Source: Oscillospiraceae bacterium
GTDB taxonomy: Bacteria > Bacillota > Clostridia > UMGS1810
Assembly: GCA_015068705.1 (NCBI GenBank)
Contig: SVJZ01000013.1
Location: forward strand, 1 to 49,063
Length of the DNA: 49,063 nucleotides
Direction of reading: 5' to 3'
The notes below the pieces were generated by a model that was given only the letters and a program-made list of their open reading frames with translations, did not search any database and was not told the origin of the DNA. Shown piece by piece: positions 40,136-48,846 of the stretch (position 1 is the first letter of the stretch; each line of letters opens with the position of its first letter). Position numbers and translations under genes: made by a program.

Positions 40136-40741
40136 TTAAAAGGACAAGCCCTGAAATCCCAAAAATGCAATGGAAATCAGCCCGGCGGTAATCAGTGCAA
40201 TAGGAAAGCCCTGCAGGGGTTTGGGGATGTTGGAAAGCTCCAGCCGTTCTCGCACACCTGCAAACAACACAATCGCAAGGGTAAAGCCCACTGCCGCACA
40301 AAACGAATACCACACCGACAGACCAAACATCATCCCAAACGAGGTGCCCTCTTCAAACACACGTTCTGCATTGATCAGGGCAACACCAAGCACTGCGCAG
40401 TTGGTGGTAATGAGGGGCAGGTAAATACCCAACGCACTGTAAAGCGCAGGAACCAGTTTTGCCACCACCATTTCCACAAATTGCACCAGAGCCGCAATAA
40501 CCAGAATAAATGCGATGGTGCGCAGATACTCTGCACCAAGCGGAATGAGAATCCAGTGGTCCACCAAAAAGGTAATGGCAGACGCCAGCGTCATAACGAA
40601 GATAACTGCCATGCCCATACCAATTGCGGTATCAGTTTTCTTGGAAACACCCAAAAACGGACAGATGCCCAAAAATTTTACCAATACAAAATTTTCTACC
40701 AGGATGGCACCAACTGCCATCACCAAAAACTGTGCAATCAT
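40136..40741 (-). CDS. rnfA: Rnf complex subunit A (membrane)
   Basis: A 201-residue integral membrane subunit with about six helices, homologous to NqrE and to RnfE. Signatures are [19 protein letters not shown] and [18 protein letters not shown], the inverted pair with conserved Cys that forms the central [2Fe-2S] site with RnfE. Its ATG overlaps the rnfE stop by 4 nt (ATGA, 40738-40741). It carries electrons across the membrane from RnfB. Confidence 0.95.
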   Translation of the reverse strand: MIAQFLVMAVGAILVENFVLVKFLGICPFLGVSKKTDTAIGMGMAVIFVMTLASAITFLVDHWILIPLGAEYLRTIAFILVIAALVQFVEMVVAKLVPALYSALGIYLPLITTNCAVLGVALINAERVFEEGTSFGMMFGLSVWYSFCAAVGFTLAIVLFAGVRERLELSNIPKPLQGFPIALITAGLISIAFLGFQGLSF

Positions 40742-41358
40742 TTGCCTGCCTCCTTCCGTTTATCTCGAATGAGATTGAGCAGGGCAATCAACGAGCCCAG
40801 CACCAGGAATGCGCCCGGCGGCAGAATAAAAATGATTGCCGGTTTATATGCCGCACCAAACAGGGAAAGTCCCAAAAATGTGCCATTGCCCAAGATCTCA
40901 CGCACGGTGCCCAAGATGGTAAGTGCGCAGGTAAAGCCCAGTCCCATGCCGATGCCGTCAAACACCGAGGGGAGCGCTTTATTCTTGGACGCAAAACTCT
41001 CGGCGCGCGCAAGAATGATACAGTTTACTACAATCAGGGGAATAAACATACCCAAAGATGCCGAAAGAGCGGGCAGGTACGCCTTTAAAAGCATATCCAC
41101 CACCGATACAAACGCGGCAATCACAATAACGTATGTAGCAATACGGATTTTGTCCGGCACGATTTTTCGAATGAGAGAAACTGCCAGGTTGGAGCACGCC
41201 AGTACAAAAGTTGCCGAAAGCCCCATGCCGATTGCATTTGCAACACTGGTGGTAACCGCCAGCGTGGGACACATACCCAGCAATTGGATAAAGGTCGGGT
41301 TTTCATTCAGCAATCCGTTTTTCAGCACTGCCAGATTGCTCTTCTTCTGTTCTGCCAT
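40738..41358 (-). CDS. rnfE: Rnf complex subunit E (membrane)
   Basis: A 206-residue integral membrane subunit, paralogous to RnfA. It begins [20 protein letters not shown] and has [20 protein letters not shown] and [20 protein letters not shown], again with the paired conserved Cys. Six hydrophobic helices are visible. One nt separates it from rnfG, and it overlaps rnfA by 4 nt. Confidence 0.95.
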   Translation of the reverse strand: MAEQKKSNLAVLKNGLLNENPTFIQLLGMCPTLAVTTSVANAIGMGLSATFVLACSNLAVSLIRKIVPDKIRIATYVIVIAAFVSVVDMLLKAYLPALSASLGMFIPLIVVNCIILARAESFASKNKALPSVFDGIGMGLGFTCALTILGTVREILGNGTFLGLSLFGAAYKPAIIFILPPGAFLVLGSLIALLNLIRDKRKEAGK

Positions 41359-41359
41359 A

Positions 41360-41926
41360 TCAGTTTCCCCCTTTCAAGCCGGCAACCGTTTCCAGTGCAG
41401 CATTTACGCCTGCGGTAACTGCCTTGGATGTAATGGTAGCACCGCTGATGGCGTTAATTTCATTTTCTTTTGCAATACCCGATTTAATCACCGAAATGTG
41501 TTCAGACTTTCCGGTGTACTGACCGTAAAAGCTCACATCCTTCGCTTTTGCGCCCAGACCGGGGGTTTCACTCATGGAAATAACAGAAACACCGGTCACC
41601 TTGCCGGCATCATCCACTCCCACCATCAGTTCTATCGCACCGCCATAGCCCGACGGAGCAACACTGACGCAGTAACCCACCGGGTCAACTCCTTTTTTTC
41701 CTTCATATACCATCTTGACCGGAGCGGAAAATTCCCCATTCACGTCGGCAAAACGGTCTGCCGCCGGCAACACGGTGCGTTTCGCCTCATCCTTTGCCTG
41801 TGCGGCGAGGAAGGAAATACGGTCGGCAGTTACATAGTTGCACACTGTGAGAATAAGGGTGGCAATGAGTGCAAAGCCGCACAACACTGCTGCCAGTTTT
41901 ACAATGGAGCCTGCCTTTCCCTTCAT
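41360..41926 (-). CDS. rnfG: Rnf complex subunit G (covalent FMN)
   Basis: A 188-residue subunit with one N-terminal membrane helix (about 8-32) and an extracytoplasmic FMN-binding domain. The covalent flavin attachment motif is SGATITSKAVTAGVN near residue 160, where the Thr esterifies FMN. Other family features are VGYCVSVAPSGYGGAIEL and MSETPGLGAKA. It overlaps rnfD by 4 nt (ATGA, 41923-41926), so translation is probably coupled. Confidence 0.95.
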   Translation of the reverse strand: MKGKAGSIVKLAAVLCGFALIATLILTVCNYVTADRISFLAAQAKDEAKRTVLPAADRFADVNGEFSAPVKMVYEGKKGVDPVGYCVSVAPSGYGGAIELMVGVDDAGKVTGVSVISMSETPGLGAKAKDVSFYGQYTGKSEHISVIKSGIAKENEINAISGATITSKAVTAGVNAALETVAGLKGGN

Positions 41927-42918
41927 TTTGCCACCGCCTTTCTGCCCTTACCAAATACCCGGGGCTTGATTGCCTTATCAATGAGCGGAGTGACAATATT
42001 CATCACCAGTATACCATAAGTTGCGCCCTCAGGGTAACCACCAAAAATGCGGATTACGCCGGTGATCAGTCCTGCGCCAAACGCATACACTGCCGCGCCC
42101 CATGCCGTCATGGGGCTGGTCACATAATCGGTTGCCATAAAAAAGCCTGCCAGAATCACACCGCCCGAAAGGATGTGATAGATAAAATCTCCGGCAAATA
42201 GTCCCTCGCCACCAAACATCCAGCCAAACAGACCAACCGTGGCAATATACACCAACGGAATAACCGGTGTAATAATCCGACGGATGAGGAGGTATGCACC
42301 GCCGATAAGCAGCAACAATGCCGAAACCTCACCAATACAGCCTGCCACATTACCGAAAAACAAATCGGTATAGCTTGCCGCCACTGCATCCTCTGCGCCT
42401 TTTACCACCGCAAGAGGGGTTGCACCGGATACCACATCTGCATTTGCGCCAAAGAGCGACAAACGGGAAAATGGTGCAACAAACCGGGTCATATCCACCG
42501 GCCAGCTTGCCAACAAGAATGCGCGCGCCGCCAGTGCAGGGTTTACAATATTCTGCCCCACACCGCCAAAGAACATTTTTACAATGATAATGGCAAACAC
42601 ACCGCCGATTGCCGCCATGTAAAGGGGCAGGGTAACCGGTAGGCAAAAGGAGAGCAACACGCCCGTAACCACTGCCGACAGGTCGGTTATGGTGTTTTCC
42701 TTTTTGGTCAGCCTATCCCATATGTATTCGCTCAGCACACACGAGAGCACCGTAACGAGGGTAAGGATAAGCGCACGGAATCCGAAGAAATATACCGCAC
42801 CAACCAGTGCAGGTATCAGGGCGAAAACTACATTACCCATGGTTTTTGCGATGCTGTCCTCACCGCGCAAATGCGGCGCATAGGATACCAGCAGCTTGTT
42901 ATTGTTTTCCATGCTCAT
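41923..42918 (-). CDS. rnfD: Rnf complex subunit D (membrane, covalent FMN)
   Basis: A 331-residue membrane subunit with nine or ten hydrophobic helices, homologous to NqrB. Its covalent FMN site is SGATPLAVV near residue 165. Conserved blocks include GVGQNIVNPALAARAFLL, GGVILAGFFMATDYVTSPMT and GGYPEGATYGILVMN. The ATG overlaps the rnfC stop by 4 nt (42915-42918). NqrB-type subunits are thought to form the ion channel. Confidence 0.95.
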   Translation of the reverse strand: MSMENNNKLLVSYAPHLRGEDSIAKTMGNVVFALIPALVGAVYFFGFRALILTLVTVLSCVLSEYIWDRLTKKENTITDLSAVVTGVLLSFCLPVTLPLYMAAIGGVFAIIIVKMFFGGVGQNIVNPALAARAFLLASWPVDMTRFVAPFSRLSLFGANADVVSGATPLAVVKGAEDAVAASYTDLFFGNVAGCIGEVSALLLLIGGAYLLIRRIITPVIPLVYIATVGLFGWMFGGEGLFAGDFIYHILSGGVILAGFFMATDYVTSPMTAWGAAVYAFGAGLITGVIRIFGGYPEGATYGILVMNIVTPLIDKAIKPRVFGKGRKAVAK

Positions 42919-44246
42919 TGTCCCCCCTTCTGTTTTCTGCGTTCTGCATTGATTTTTGCCTTGGCAATTTTAATGGATTGCACCGGATGATTGGAGCACT
43001 GGCACAAATACGAGCACACGCCGCATTCGATACAGTCCATGATGTTATATTTGAGGCACATTTCCAGATTACCTTTTTGTGCATAGGCGTTTAAGTAAAG
43101 GGGCATCAGGTGCATGGGGCACTTGCGCACACATTCACCGCAACGGATGCACGGAGAATATGGCTTTGGTGCCACCTCTTTTTGGGTAAATGCCAGAATT
43201 GCCGAGGTACCTTTGGTTACCGGCACCGACAAATCAAACTGCGCAATTCCCATCATGGGTCCACCCATTACCACCTTTGCGGCATTCTCTTTCAAACCGC
43301 CTGCATGCTCGATAACCTCTGCAAAGGGCGTTCCTACACGCACGCGGAAATTCTGCGGAGAATTGACCGCACCACCCGACACGGTTACCACACGGCTCAT
43401 CACCGGTTGGCAATGAGTTACGGCATTGTATACTGCGGTGCAGGTGTCGATATTATTTACCACCACACCCACATCGGCAGGCAGACCGCCACTGGGTACT
43501 TGTCTGCCCGTAACCGCCTCGATCAGCTGCTTTTCACTGCCCTGCGGATACTTGGTTTTGAGTGCCACCACCGTTGCACGAGGGTGATCGGAAAGGCATG
43601 CCTTGATGCGTTCTATCGCATCGGGCTTGTTTTCTTCGATGGCAACATAGCCCTTGTCCACACCCAGAATATCCATAATGATATCCAAGCCGTCCAAAAC
43701 CGTTTCTGGCATTTCCAGCATAACACGATGGTCACTGGTCAGATACGGCTCACACTCAGCACCGTTGATAATCACACAATCCACTTTTTTATCCGGCGGC
43801 GGAGAGAGCTTGATGTGTGTGGGAAAGCCTGCGCCGCCCAACCCCACGATGCCTGCCTCACGAACCCGTGCAAGCTTTTCCTCTCTGGAAAGCTTGTCAT
43901 AATCGTCATAAGCACGAATACCCTCCTCCAATGTATCGGCATAGTCATTTTCAATGATAACCGCCTCACACATGGAGCCGTTGGGATGGCGATGGGGTCG
44001 GATTTCCACCACCGTGCCCGATACACTCGAATGAATGGGAGCGGATACAAACGCATCCGACTCACCGATTTTCTGTCCCATATTCACATGGTCACCCACC
44101 GAAACAATCGGTTTGCACGGTGCACCAATGTGTTGGCTCATAGGATATACCATCAGCCTCGAGGGAGAAAGCCATACAATGGGCTTATCTTTGGTATCCG
44201 CTTTCCGGTCACCCGGATGGATGCCGCCCCGAAACGACACTGCCAT
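42915..44246 (-). CDS. rnfC: Rnf complex subunit C (NADH site)
   Basis: Cytoplasmic subunit that reduces NAD+ and carries FMN and [4Fe-4S] clusters. Two ATGs are in frame; AAGGAGG is one nt from the first (44252) but seven nt from the second (44246), so 44246 is preferred (443 residues, MAVSFRGGIHPGDRKADTKD). Features: biotinyl-lipoyl-like N-terminal region, NAD/FMN site REAGIVGLGGAGFPTHIKL, then two ferredoxin motifs, CIRCGECVRKCPMHLMP and CIECGVCSYLCQCSNHPVQ. The second has Gln where Pro usually follows the last Cys. It is the first rnf gene, 35 nt after pncB. Confidence 0.95.
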   Translation of the reverse strand: MAVSFRGGIHPGDRKADTKDKPIVWLSPSRLMVYPMSQHIGAPCKPIVSVGDHVNMGQKIGESDAFVSAPIHSSVSGTVVEIRPHRHPNGSMCEAVIIENDYADTLEEGIRAYDDYDKLSREEKLARVREAGIVGLGGAGFPTHIKLSPPPDKKVDCVIINGAECEPYLTSDHRVMLEMPETVLDGLDIIMDILGVDKGYVAIEENKPDAIERIKACLSDHPRATVVALKTKYPQGSEKQLIEAVTGRQVPSGGLPADVGVVVNNIDTCTAVYNAVTHCQPVMSRVVTVSGGAVNSPQNFRVRVGTPFAEVIEHAGGLKENAAKVVMGGPMMGIAQFDLSVPVTKGTSAILAFTQKEVAPKPYSPCIRCGECVRKCPMHLMPLYLNAYAQKGNLEMCLKYNIMDCIECGVCSYLCQCSNHPVQSIKIAKAKINAERRKQKGGQ

Positions 44247-44281
44247 GTTCATTCCTCCTTACAAAATATCTCTACGGTCGA

Positions 44282-45730
44282 TTAACTATAATTATGCTTA
44301 CTGAGCAGCGAATGCTTGATCTCCCACAATCTTGGAGAAAGGTCCACATAATAATTGTGCGGATTTTCAAACCGCTTTACCTCATCCCACAGGGTTTCCA
44401 CCTGCGCGGCGCAAAAGTCCCGCATCTGTTTTACCGACGGTGACTGATACACGCACTCTCCCTTCCGGAAGATGGGAATGAGCAATTCTTTTGCATAATA
44501 ATCGGTAATTACCTTGCGTTTCCAGGTGTGCTCCGGATCAAAAATCTCATAGGGACTTCCATCCGGCAACGACTCATCGGCAAGCAGGAGCACATCGGCA
44601 ATCGCCTTGCCGCTTTCCTTGGAATAGAGCCTGCAAACCCGTTTGTTGCACGGGGTGGTAATTTTGGCAATATTTTCGCTCACCTTGATTTTGGGCTGCT
44701 CGTTGCCCTGCTCATCATATACCGACACCAGCTTATACACGCCGCCGAATACCGGTTCAGAACGGGAGGTAATCAGCCTCTCGCCCACGCCGAACGAATC
44801 CACACATGCGCCCTGATTTAAAATATCACGGATGATGTATTCATCCAGTGAATTGGAAATGCAGATGCCGCAATCGGCAAATCCCGCATCATCCAGCATT
44901 TTTCTCACTTTTTTGGTTAAATAAGTGATGTCACCACTGTCAATCCGTACTCCGGCAGGACGAAATCCGCGCGGTACCAGTTCTTCATTGAATACACGGA
45001 TGGCATTGGGAATGCCGGATTTCAATACATTGTAGGTGTCCACCAGCAACACACAGTTTTTCGGGTAGGTGCGTGCATATGCACGAAATGCATCCAGCTC
45101 GCTTGGAAATAACTGCACCCAGCTGTGCGCCATGGTGCCCATGGAGGGGATATCATATAAAATATCCGAAATGGTGCACGCCGTTCCTGCACATCCTGCG
45201 ATATACGCGGCTCTGGCACCATTTACCGCTCCGTTTGTGCCCTGCGCACGACGGGAACCAAATTCCATCACCGGTCTGCCTGCCGCGGCACGCACAATAC
45301 GGTTTGCCTTGGTGCCGATAAGGCTCTGATGGTTGATGGTGAGCAGAATCATGGTTTCCATAAACTGTGCCTCGATGACCGGGCCCACCACCTTTACGAT
45401 AGGCTCGTTGGGGAAGATTGGAGTGCCCTCCTCCATCGCCCAAATATCGCACGAAAAACGAAAGTTTGCAAGATAATCCAAAAACGCCTCGCAAAACAAC
45501 CCCTTGGAACGCAAAAATGCAATGTCCTCCGGCTCAAACTTTAGATTTTTGACATAGTCTATCATCTGCTCCACGCCCACCATGATGGCAAAACCGCCAT
45601 CATCCGGCACCTTGCGAAAAAACATATCAAAGCAGGCAATCCGGTTTTCAAACCCATGTTCAAAATACCCGTTTGCCATGGTGATTTCATAAAAATCCAT
45701 CAACATGGTAAGGTTGATTTTTCGGTCCAT
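44282..45730 (-). CDS. pncB: Nicotinate phosphoribosyltransferase
   Basis: Makes nicotinate mononucleotide from nicotinate, PRPP and ATP (Preiss-Handler NAD salvage). The ATG at 45730 follows GGGGAAGGA, giving 482 residues that begin MDRKINLTMLMDFYEITMAN. Visible motifs: FDMFFRKVPDDGGFAIMVG, EFGSRRAQGTNGAVNGA, the phosphorylated-His region GTMAHSWVQLFPSE, LVDTYNVLKSGIPNAI and GVRIDSGDITYLTKKV. It ends 35 nt before rnfC on the same strand with no terminator between, so it probably leads the rnf operon and ties NAD supply to the complex that reduces NAD. Confidence 0.95.
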   Translation of the reverse strand: MDRKINLTMLMDFYEITMANGYFEHGFENRIACFDMFFRKVPDDGGFAIMVGVEQMIDYVKNLKFEPEDIAFLRSKGLFCEAFLDYLANFRFSCDIWAMEEGTPIFPNEPIVKVVGPVIEAQFMETMILLTINHQSLIGTKANRIVRAAAGRPVMEFGSRRAQGTNGAVNGARAAYIAGCAGTACTISDILYDIPSMGTMAHSWVQLFPSELDAFRAYARTYPKNCVLLVDTYNVLKSGIPNAIRVFNEELVPRGFRPAGVRIDSGDITYLTKKVRKMLDDAGFADCGICISNSLDEYIIRDILNQGACVDSFGVGERLITSRSEPVFGGVYKLVSVYDEQGNEQPKIKVSENIAKITTPCNKRVCRLYSKESGKAIADVLLLADESLPDGSPYEIFDPEHTWKRKVITDYYAKELLIPIFRKGECVYQSPSVKQMRDFCAAQVETLWDEVKRFENPHNYYVDLSPRLWEIKHSLLSKHNYS

Positions 45731-45802
45731 TTGTCCTTCCCCTTTCTTGCTGTTGTGTCTGTTAGATTTTTCACAAGCCCCAGACACTCAAACGGCGTGA
45801 CT

Positions 45803-45828
45803 TTTAAAAAAGTCACGCCATCCATGTT
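45803..45828. other. Hairpin between the 92-aa gene and pncB
   Basis: GGCGTGACTTT pairs with AAAGTCACGCC almost without a loop (45803-45828). Neither side carries a T run outside the stem, so termination would be inefficient and read-through into pncB is possible. No good promoter for pncB was found in 45731-45830. Confidence 0.55.
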
Positions 45829-45830
45829 TA

Positions 45831-46109
45831 TTATGCTTCTAATGCGTCTGCAAGCCAAAACTCGGCGATATCCATCGCGCGGTACAAGCCCTCACGTTCT
45901 GCCTTTTTCACCATACGTCCGCTTCCGGTCATAAGTTCAACCAGAATATTGCCCGCCACATCCAGATCCTTTACCTTGCGATAATCCAGCACGGTAAAAC
46001 GAATATAGTAACGGTCTTTGATATTGCCATAAATGATGGTATTACCCGATTGCACAAGCGGGGTACCTTTATAGGTGAGAACGGGGCTTTTCTCCTTTTT
46101 CTTTGCCAT
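45831..46109 (-). CDS. Small conserved-type protein of unknown function (92 aa)
   Basis: I do not recognise this gene. The frame is open further upstream, but the ATG at 46109 has AAGGGAG seven nt before it and a promoter at 46179-46151, so 92 residues are expected. The product starts with a basic patch (MAKKKEKSPVLTYKGTPLV), then has a predicted beta-rich section (GNTIIYGNIKDRYYIRFTVL) and ends in an amphipathic helix with ALA-type residues (YRAMDIAEFWLADAL). It has no signal peptide, membrane helix or Cys. Good codon use and its own promoter support it as real. It is likely cytoplasmic. Confidence 0.75.
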   Translation of the reverse strand: MAKKKEKSPVLTYKGTPLVQSGNTIIYGNIKDRYYIRFTVLDYRKVKDLDVAGNILVELMTGSGRMVKKAEREGLYRAMDIAEFWLADALEA

Positions 46110-46150
46110 TTGAACACTCCCTTTTCTCTTATTTTCATAATTATTTAATA

Positions 46151-46179
46151 TCATACCACATTTTTCCCCGTCTGTAAAG
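46151..46179 (-). promoter_or_regulatory. Promoter of the 92-aa gene (possibly also pncB-rnf)
   Basis: On the minus strand TTTACA (46179-46174), a 17-bp spacer and TATGAT (46156-46151). Confidence 0.7.
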
Positions 46180-46260
46180 CTATAAAATGAACAAACTTTG
46201 CAAATACTATCTTTCATAAATACACAAACGGGGCAATATCCCCTAAAAAGGATGATTTTC

Positions 46261-46680
46261 TTGACAAAACCCACCAAATGGAAAGAATACACTGCAATCT
46301 GTCTGCTCGGCGGCGCAGGATATAGCCTGCTCGAGCTCCTGTGGCGCGGCTTTACCCACTGGACCATGACGGTAACCGGCTCGGTTTGCTTTGCCCTGAT
46401 CTACCGCACAAACGAAAAAATGCGTGGCGAGCGGTGGTGGAAAAAATGCGCGGCAGGGTCGTTTATCGTCACGAGTGTGGAACTGATGGTGGGCTGTGTG
46501 ATAAATATTATCCTGCGCTGGAATGTGTGGGATTATTCGGGCAGACGGTTTCATGTGATGGGACAAATCTGCCCCCTTTATTCGGCATTGTGGTTCCTTC
46601 TGTGCATTCCATTGTGTCCCCTCACCGCATTTTTGCGACACAAATTACAAAAAACCACCGAAAGGGGCGGCAACGCATGA
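46261..46680 (+). CDS. Four-helix membrane protein, CmpB-like putative ABC transporter permease family
   Basis: A 139-residue membrane protein with about four hydrophobic segments. The sequence ELMVGCVINIILRWNVWDYS followed by MGQICPLYSALWFLLCIPL matches the DUF1113/'ABC_trans_CmpB' family as I know it; transport activity has not been shown for this group and no ATPase lies nearby. The start is uncertain: TTG at 46261 has AAAGG about 9 nt upstream, whereas ATG at 46252 is too close to that site. It overlaps the next gene by 4 nt (ATGA, 46677-46680). Confidence 0.7.
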   Translation: MTKPTKWKEYTAICLLGGAGYSLLELLWRGFTHWTMTVTGSVCFALIYRTNEKMRGERWWKKCAAGSFIVTSVELMVGCVINIILRWNVWDYSGRRFHVMGQICPLYSALWFLLCIPLCPLTAFLRHKLQKTTERGGNA

Positions 46681-47363
46681 TTATTTCCTTTTTGCGAACC
46701 ATTATCCTCTACCTTTTGGTCATCGCCGCCATCCGCCTGATGGGCAAACGGCAAATTGGCGAACTGCAGCCGAGTGAATTGGTGGTTGCCATCATGATTT
46801 CCGATCTCGCCTCGGTGCCCATGAGCGATATTGCCATCCCCCTTTCCAACGGAATTATTCCCATTTTAACCCTGATTATTGCAGAGGTGCTGCTCTCTTT
46901 TTTGAGTCTGAAAAGCGAAACGGTGCGAAACTTACTCACCGGTAAGCCCAGTATCGTCATCCGAAACGGGGTAATCGACCAGAAGGAAATGCGAAAATCA
47001 CGCTACAATCTGGAGGATTTGATGGAAGAACTCCGACTCAAAGATTATATTGCCCTATCGGATATTTTCATGGCAATTTTAGAAACCAACGGGGAACTGA
47101 CCGTCATTCCAAAAAGTGATAAACGCCCGCTCAAGGCAGAAGATTTTCAAATCCGGACACCACAAGAAACCCTGCCGCATGTTATCATATCAGACGGAAA
47201 GCTTCGCAAAGAACACCTCAAAGAGGCAGGAAAAGACGAAAACTGGGTCAAAAAGCAAATCGCCCACCATGGTGCAAGCGATATCAGGCAGGTTTTTATC
47301 ATGACGGTGGACAACGAGCAAAATATCTTTGTGCAACTAAAAAATAAGGGGGAAAAACCGTGA
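46677..47363 (+). CDS. DUF421 (YetF-family) membrane protein
   Basis: A 228-residue protein with three N-terminal membrane helices (about 3-75), then a cytoplasmic DUF421 domain. The family motif is in IRLMGKRQIGELQPSELVV and MISDLASVPMSD, and the soluble part has GKPSIVIRNGVIDQKEMRK and the RYNLEDLMEELRLK helix. It starts at the ATG inside the ATGA overlap with the upstream gene and ends in a GTGA overlap with the downstream one. YetF-type proteins are widespread in spore-formers; their function is unclear. Confidence 0.88.
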   Translation: MIISFLRTIILYLLVIAAIRLMGKRQIGELQPSELVVAIMISDLASVPMSDIAIPLSNGIIPILTLIIAEVLLSFLSLKSETVRNLLTGKPSIVIRNGVIDQKEMRKSRYNLEDLMEELRLKDYIALSDIFMAILETNGELTVIPKSDKRPLKAEDFQIRTPQETLPHVIISDGKLRKEHLKEAGKDENWVKKQIAHHGASDIRQVFIMTVDNEQNIFVQLKNKGEKP

Positions 47364-47734
47364 AAGCAGTGATTGTGGCAGGGGTTCTCCTTTGCCTTTT
47401 GATTGGACTGTTTGTCGTCGACGATATCGCCATGGAACGCATCACCGAGCAAATGGCACAGCAGCTTGACCTGGTACGGGAAGCAGTAGAACAGCAGGGG
47501 GATGTTCCGGCGGCACTCACCGCCACCGACGAGGCATGGGACAAGGCATCCGAATGGCTTTTGGTAATGGCAAACCATCGGGATGTGGACAATGTTTCCC
47601 GGTGCATTCTCACCATGCGCACCCACCTGTATTACCGCCAGGATAAAGACGCATTGCTGGAGTTGGAAACGGCAAAATTTTTGTTGCGTGATATCCCCAA
47701 AAAAGAAAAGCTCACCTTGGTAAATATTTTCTGA
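47360..47734 (+). CDS. DUF4363-type small membrane-anchored protein
   Basis: A 124-residue product with a GTG start inside the GTGA overlap (47360-47363), preceded by GGGGGA. One membrane helix (about 3-20, VIVAGVLLCLLIGLFVV) is followed by an extracytoplasmic helical domain with AWDKASEWLLVMANHRDVDN. This matches the DUF4363 proteins often encoded directly after YetF-family genes. The pairing is recurrent but the joint role is unknown. No Cys suggests no lipidation. Confidence 0.8.
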   Translation: MKAVIVAGVLLCLLIGLFVVDDIAMERITEQMAQQLDLVREAVEQQGDVPAALTATDEAWDKASEWLLVMANHRDVDNVSRCILTMRTHLYYRQDKDALLELETAKFLLRDIPKKEKLTLVNIF

Positions 47735-47740
47735 TTGTTA

Positions 47741-47769
47741 TTGCAAGCGGATGCTTTTTATGATAAAAT
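47741..47769 (+). promoter_or_regulatory. Sigma-A promoter for ldh
   Basis: TTGCAA (47741-47746), a 17-bp spacer and TAAAAT (47764-47769). The leader would be very short, about 18 nt, with the AAAGGAGG ribosome site (47778-47785) almost at the 5' end. Confidence 0.78.
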
Positions 47770-47793
47770 ATCCTTTCAAAGGAGGCTATTTCC

Positions 47794-48741
47794 ATGAAAA
47801 TCGACAAACGAAAAGTGGTACTCATCGGCACGGGTCTGGTTGGCATGAGCTATGCCTATGCACTGCTCAATCAGAATGTTTGTGACGAACTGGTACTCAT
47901 TGACATTGACAAAAAACGTGCCATCGGCGAGGCGATGGATTTAAACCACGGGCTGGCATTTTCCCCTGCAAATATGACCATCTACGCAGGCGAATACGCC
48001 GACTGCAAGGATGCGGATATTGTGGCGATTTGCGCAGGCGTGGCACAAAAGCCGGGTGAGCCCCGCACCGCACTCTTAAAGCGAAATGCAGAGGTGTTCC
48101 GTTCCATTATCGAGCCGGTGGTAGCATCCGGCTTTGGCGGAATTTTCCTCATTGCCACCAATCCGGTGGATATCATGTCCCACATCACCCATACCCTGTC
48201 CGGGTTTGACAGCACCAGGGTAATCGGCACCGGCACCACACTGGATACCGCGCGGCTCCGCTATCTGGTGGGAGATTATTTCAATGTAGACCCACGCAAT
48301 GTACATGCCTATGTCATGGGTGAGCACGGGGACAGCGAGTTTGTGCCGTGGTCACAAGCCATGGTCGCTACCCTTCCGGTAACCGAAATCTGTTGCCGGT
48401 CGGGCGGACAGTTTTGCCACAACCGTTTGGAAGAAATCGGTGAAGAGGTGCGCAATGCCGCACAGAAAATCATCGAGGCAAAAAAATCTACCTATTACGG
48501 CATCGGTATGGCAATGGTACGCATCACCCGTGCCATTTTCGGTGATGAAAACAGCGTGCTCACCGTTTCCGCTATGTTAAACGGCGAATACGGGCAAACG
48601 GATGTCTACGCAGGCGTACCGTGTGTGGTAAACCGCAACGGCATTGTCCGTGTACTCCCCCTCTCTTTGAACGAGGAAGAACTGGACAAGCTCCAAGCAT
48701 CCTGCGATAAGCTAAGAGAATTTTACAACGAAATTTTTTGA
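47794..48741 (+). CDS. ldh: L-lactate dehydrogenase
   Basis: Reduces pyruvate to L-lactate with NADH. The 315-residue product begins with the NAD fold KVVLIGTGLVGMSYAYALLN. Gln in GVAQKPGEPRTALLKRN marks lactate rather than malate specificity, and LIATNPVDIM and GTGTTLDTARLRYLVGDYF give the Asn and Arg/Asp residues of the site. The catalytic His is in MGEHGDSEFVPWS. The C-terminus ends in LREFYNEIF. Together with nifJ it forms the two outlets for pyruvate in this window. It is monocistronic. Confidence 0.96.
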   Translation: MKIDKRKVVLIGTGLVGMSYAYALLNQNVCDELVLIDIDKKRAIGEAMDLNHGLAFSPANMTIYAGEYADCKDADIVAICAGVAQKPGEPRTALLKRNAEVFRSIIEPVVASGFGGIFLIATNPVDIMSHITHTLSGFDSTRVIGTGTTLDTARLRYLVGDYFNVDPRNVHAYVMGEHGDSEFVPWSQAMVATLPVTEICCRSGGQFCHNRLEEIGEEVRNAAQKIIEAKKSTYYGIGMAMVRITRAIFGDENSVLTVSAMLNGEYGQTDVYAGVPCVVNRNGIVRVLPLSLNEEELDKLQASCDKLREFYNEIF

Positions 48742-48754
48742 GTATTATGCAAAT

Positions 48755-48797
48755 AAACCCCATCCTATCACCATGTTTGGTGACAGGATGGGGTTTT
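48755..48797 (+). terminator. Terminator of ldh
   Basis: AAACCCCATCCTATCACC pairs with GGTGACAGGATGGGGTTT (one mismatch, loop ATGTTT) and ends in TTTT, 14 nt after the stop. Confidence 0.9.
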
Positions 48798-48811
48798 CCA
48801 TACATCAAAAT

Positions 48812-48846
48812 GCCCTCCCCCAAAAAGGGAAGGGCGTTTTTGTTTT
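48812..48846. terminator. Bidirectional terminator for the last gene
   Basis: GCCCTCCCC pairs with GGGAAGGGC (one mismatch). It is followed by GTTTTTGTTTTTT on the plus strand and by ATTTTG on the minus strand, immediately beyond the stop of the gene at 48847. Confidence 0.75.

Noticed and set aside
40112-42019. A 635-codon plus-strand frame across rnfB-rnfA-rnfE-rnfG
   Set aside because: It crosses four well-identified rnf genes antisense and has no recognisable domain or ribosome site.
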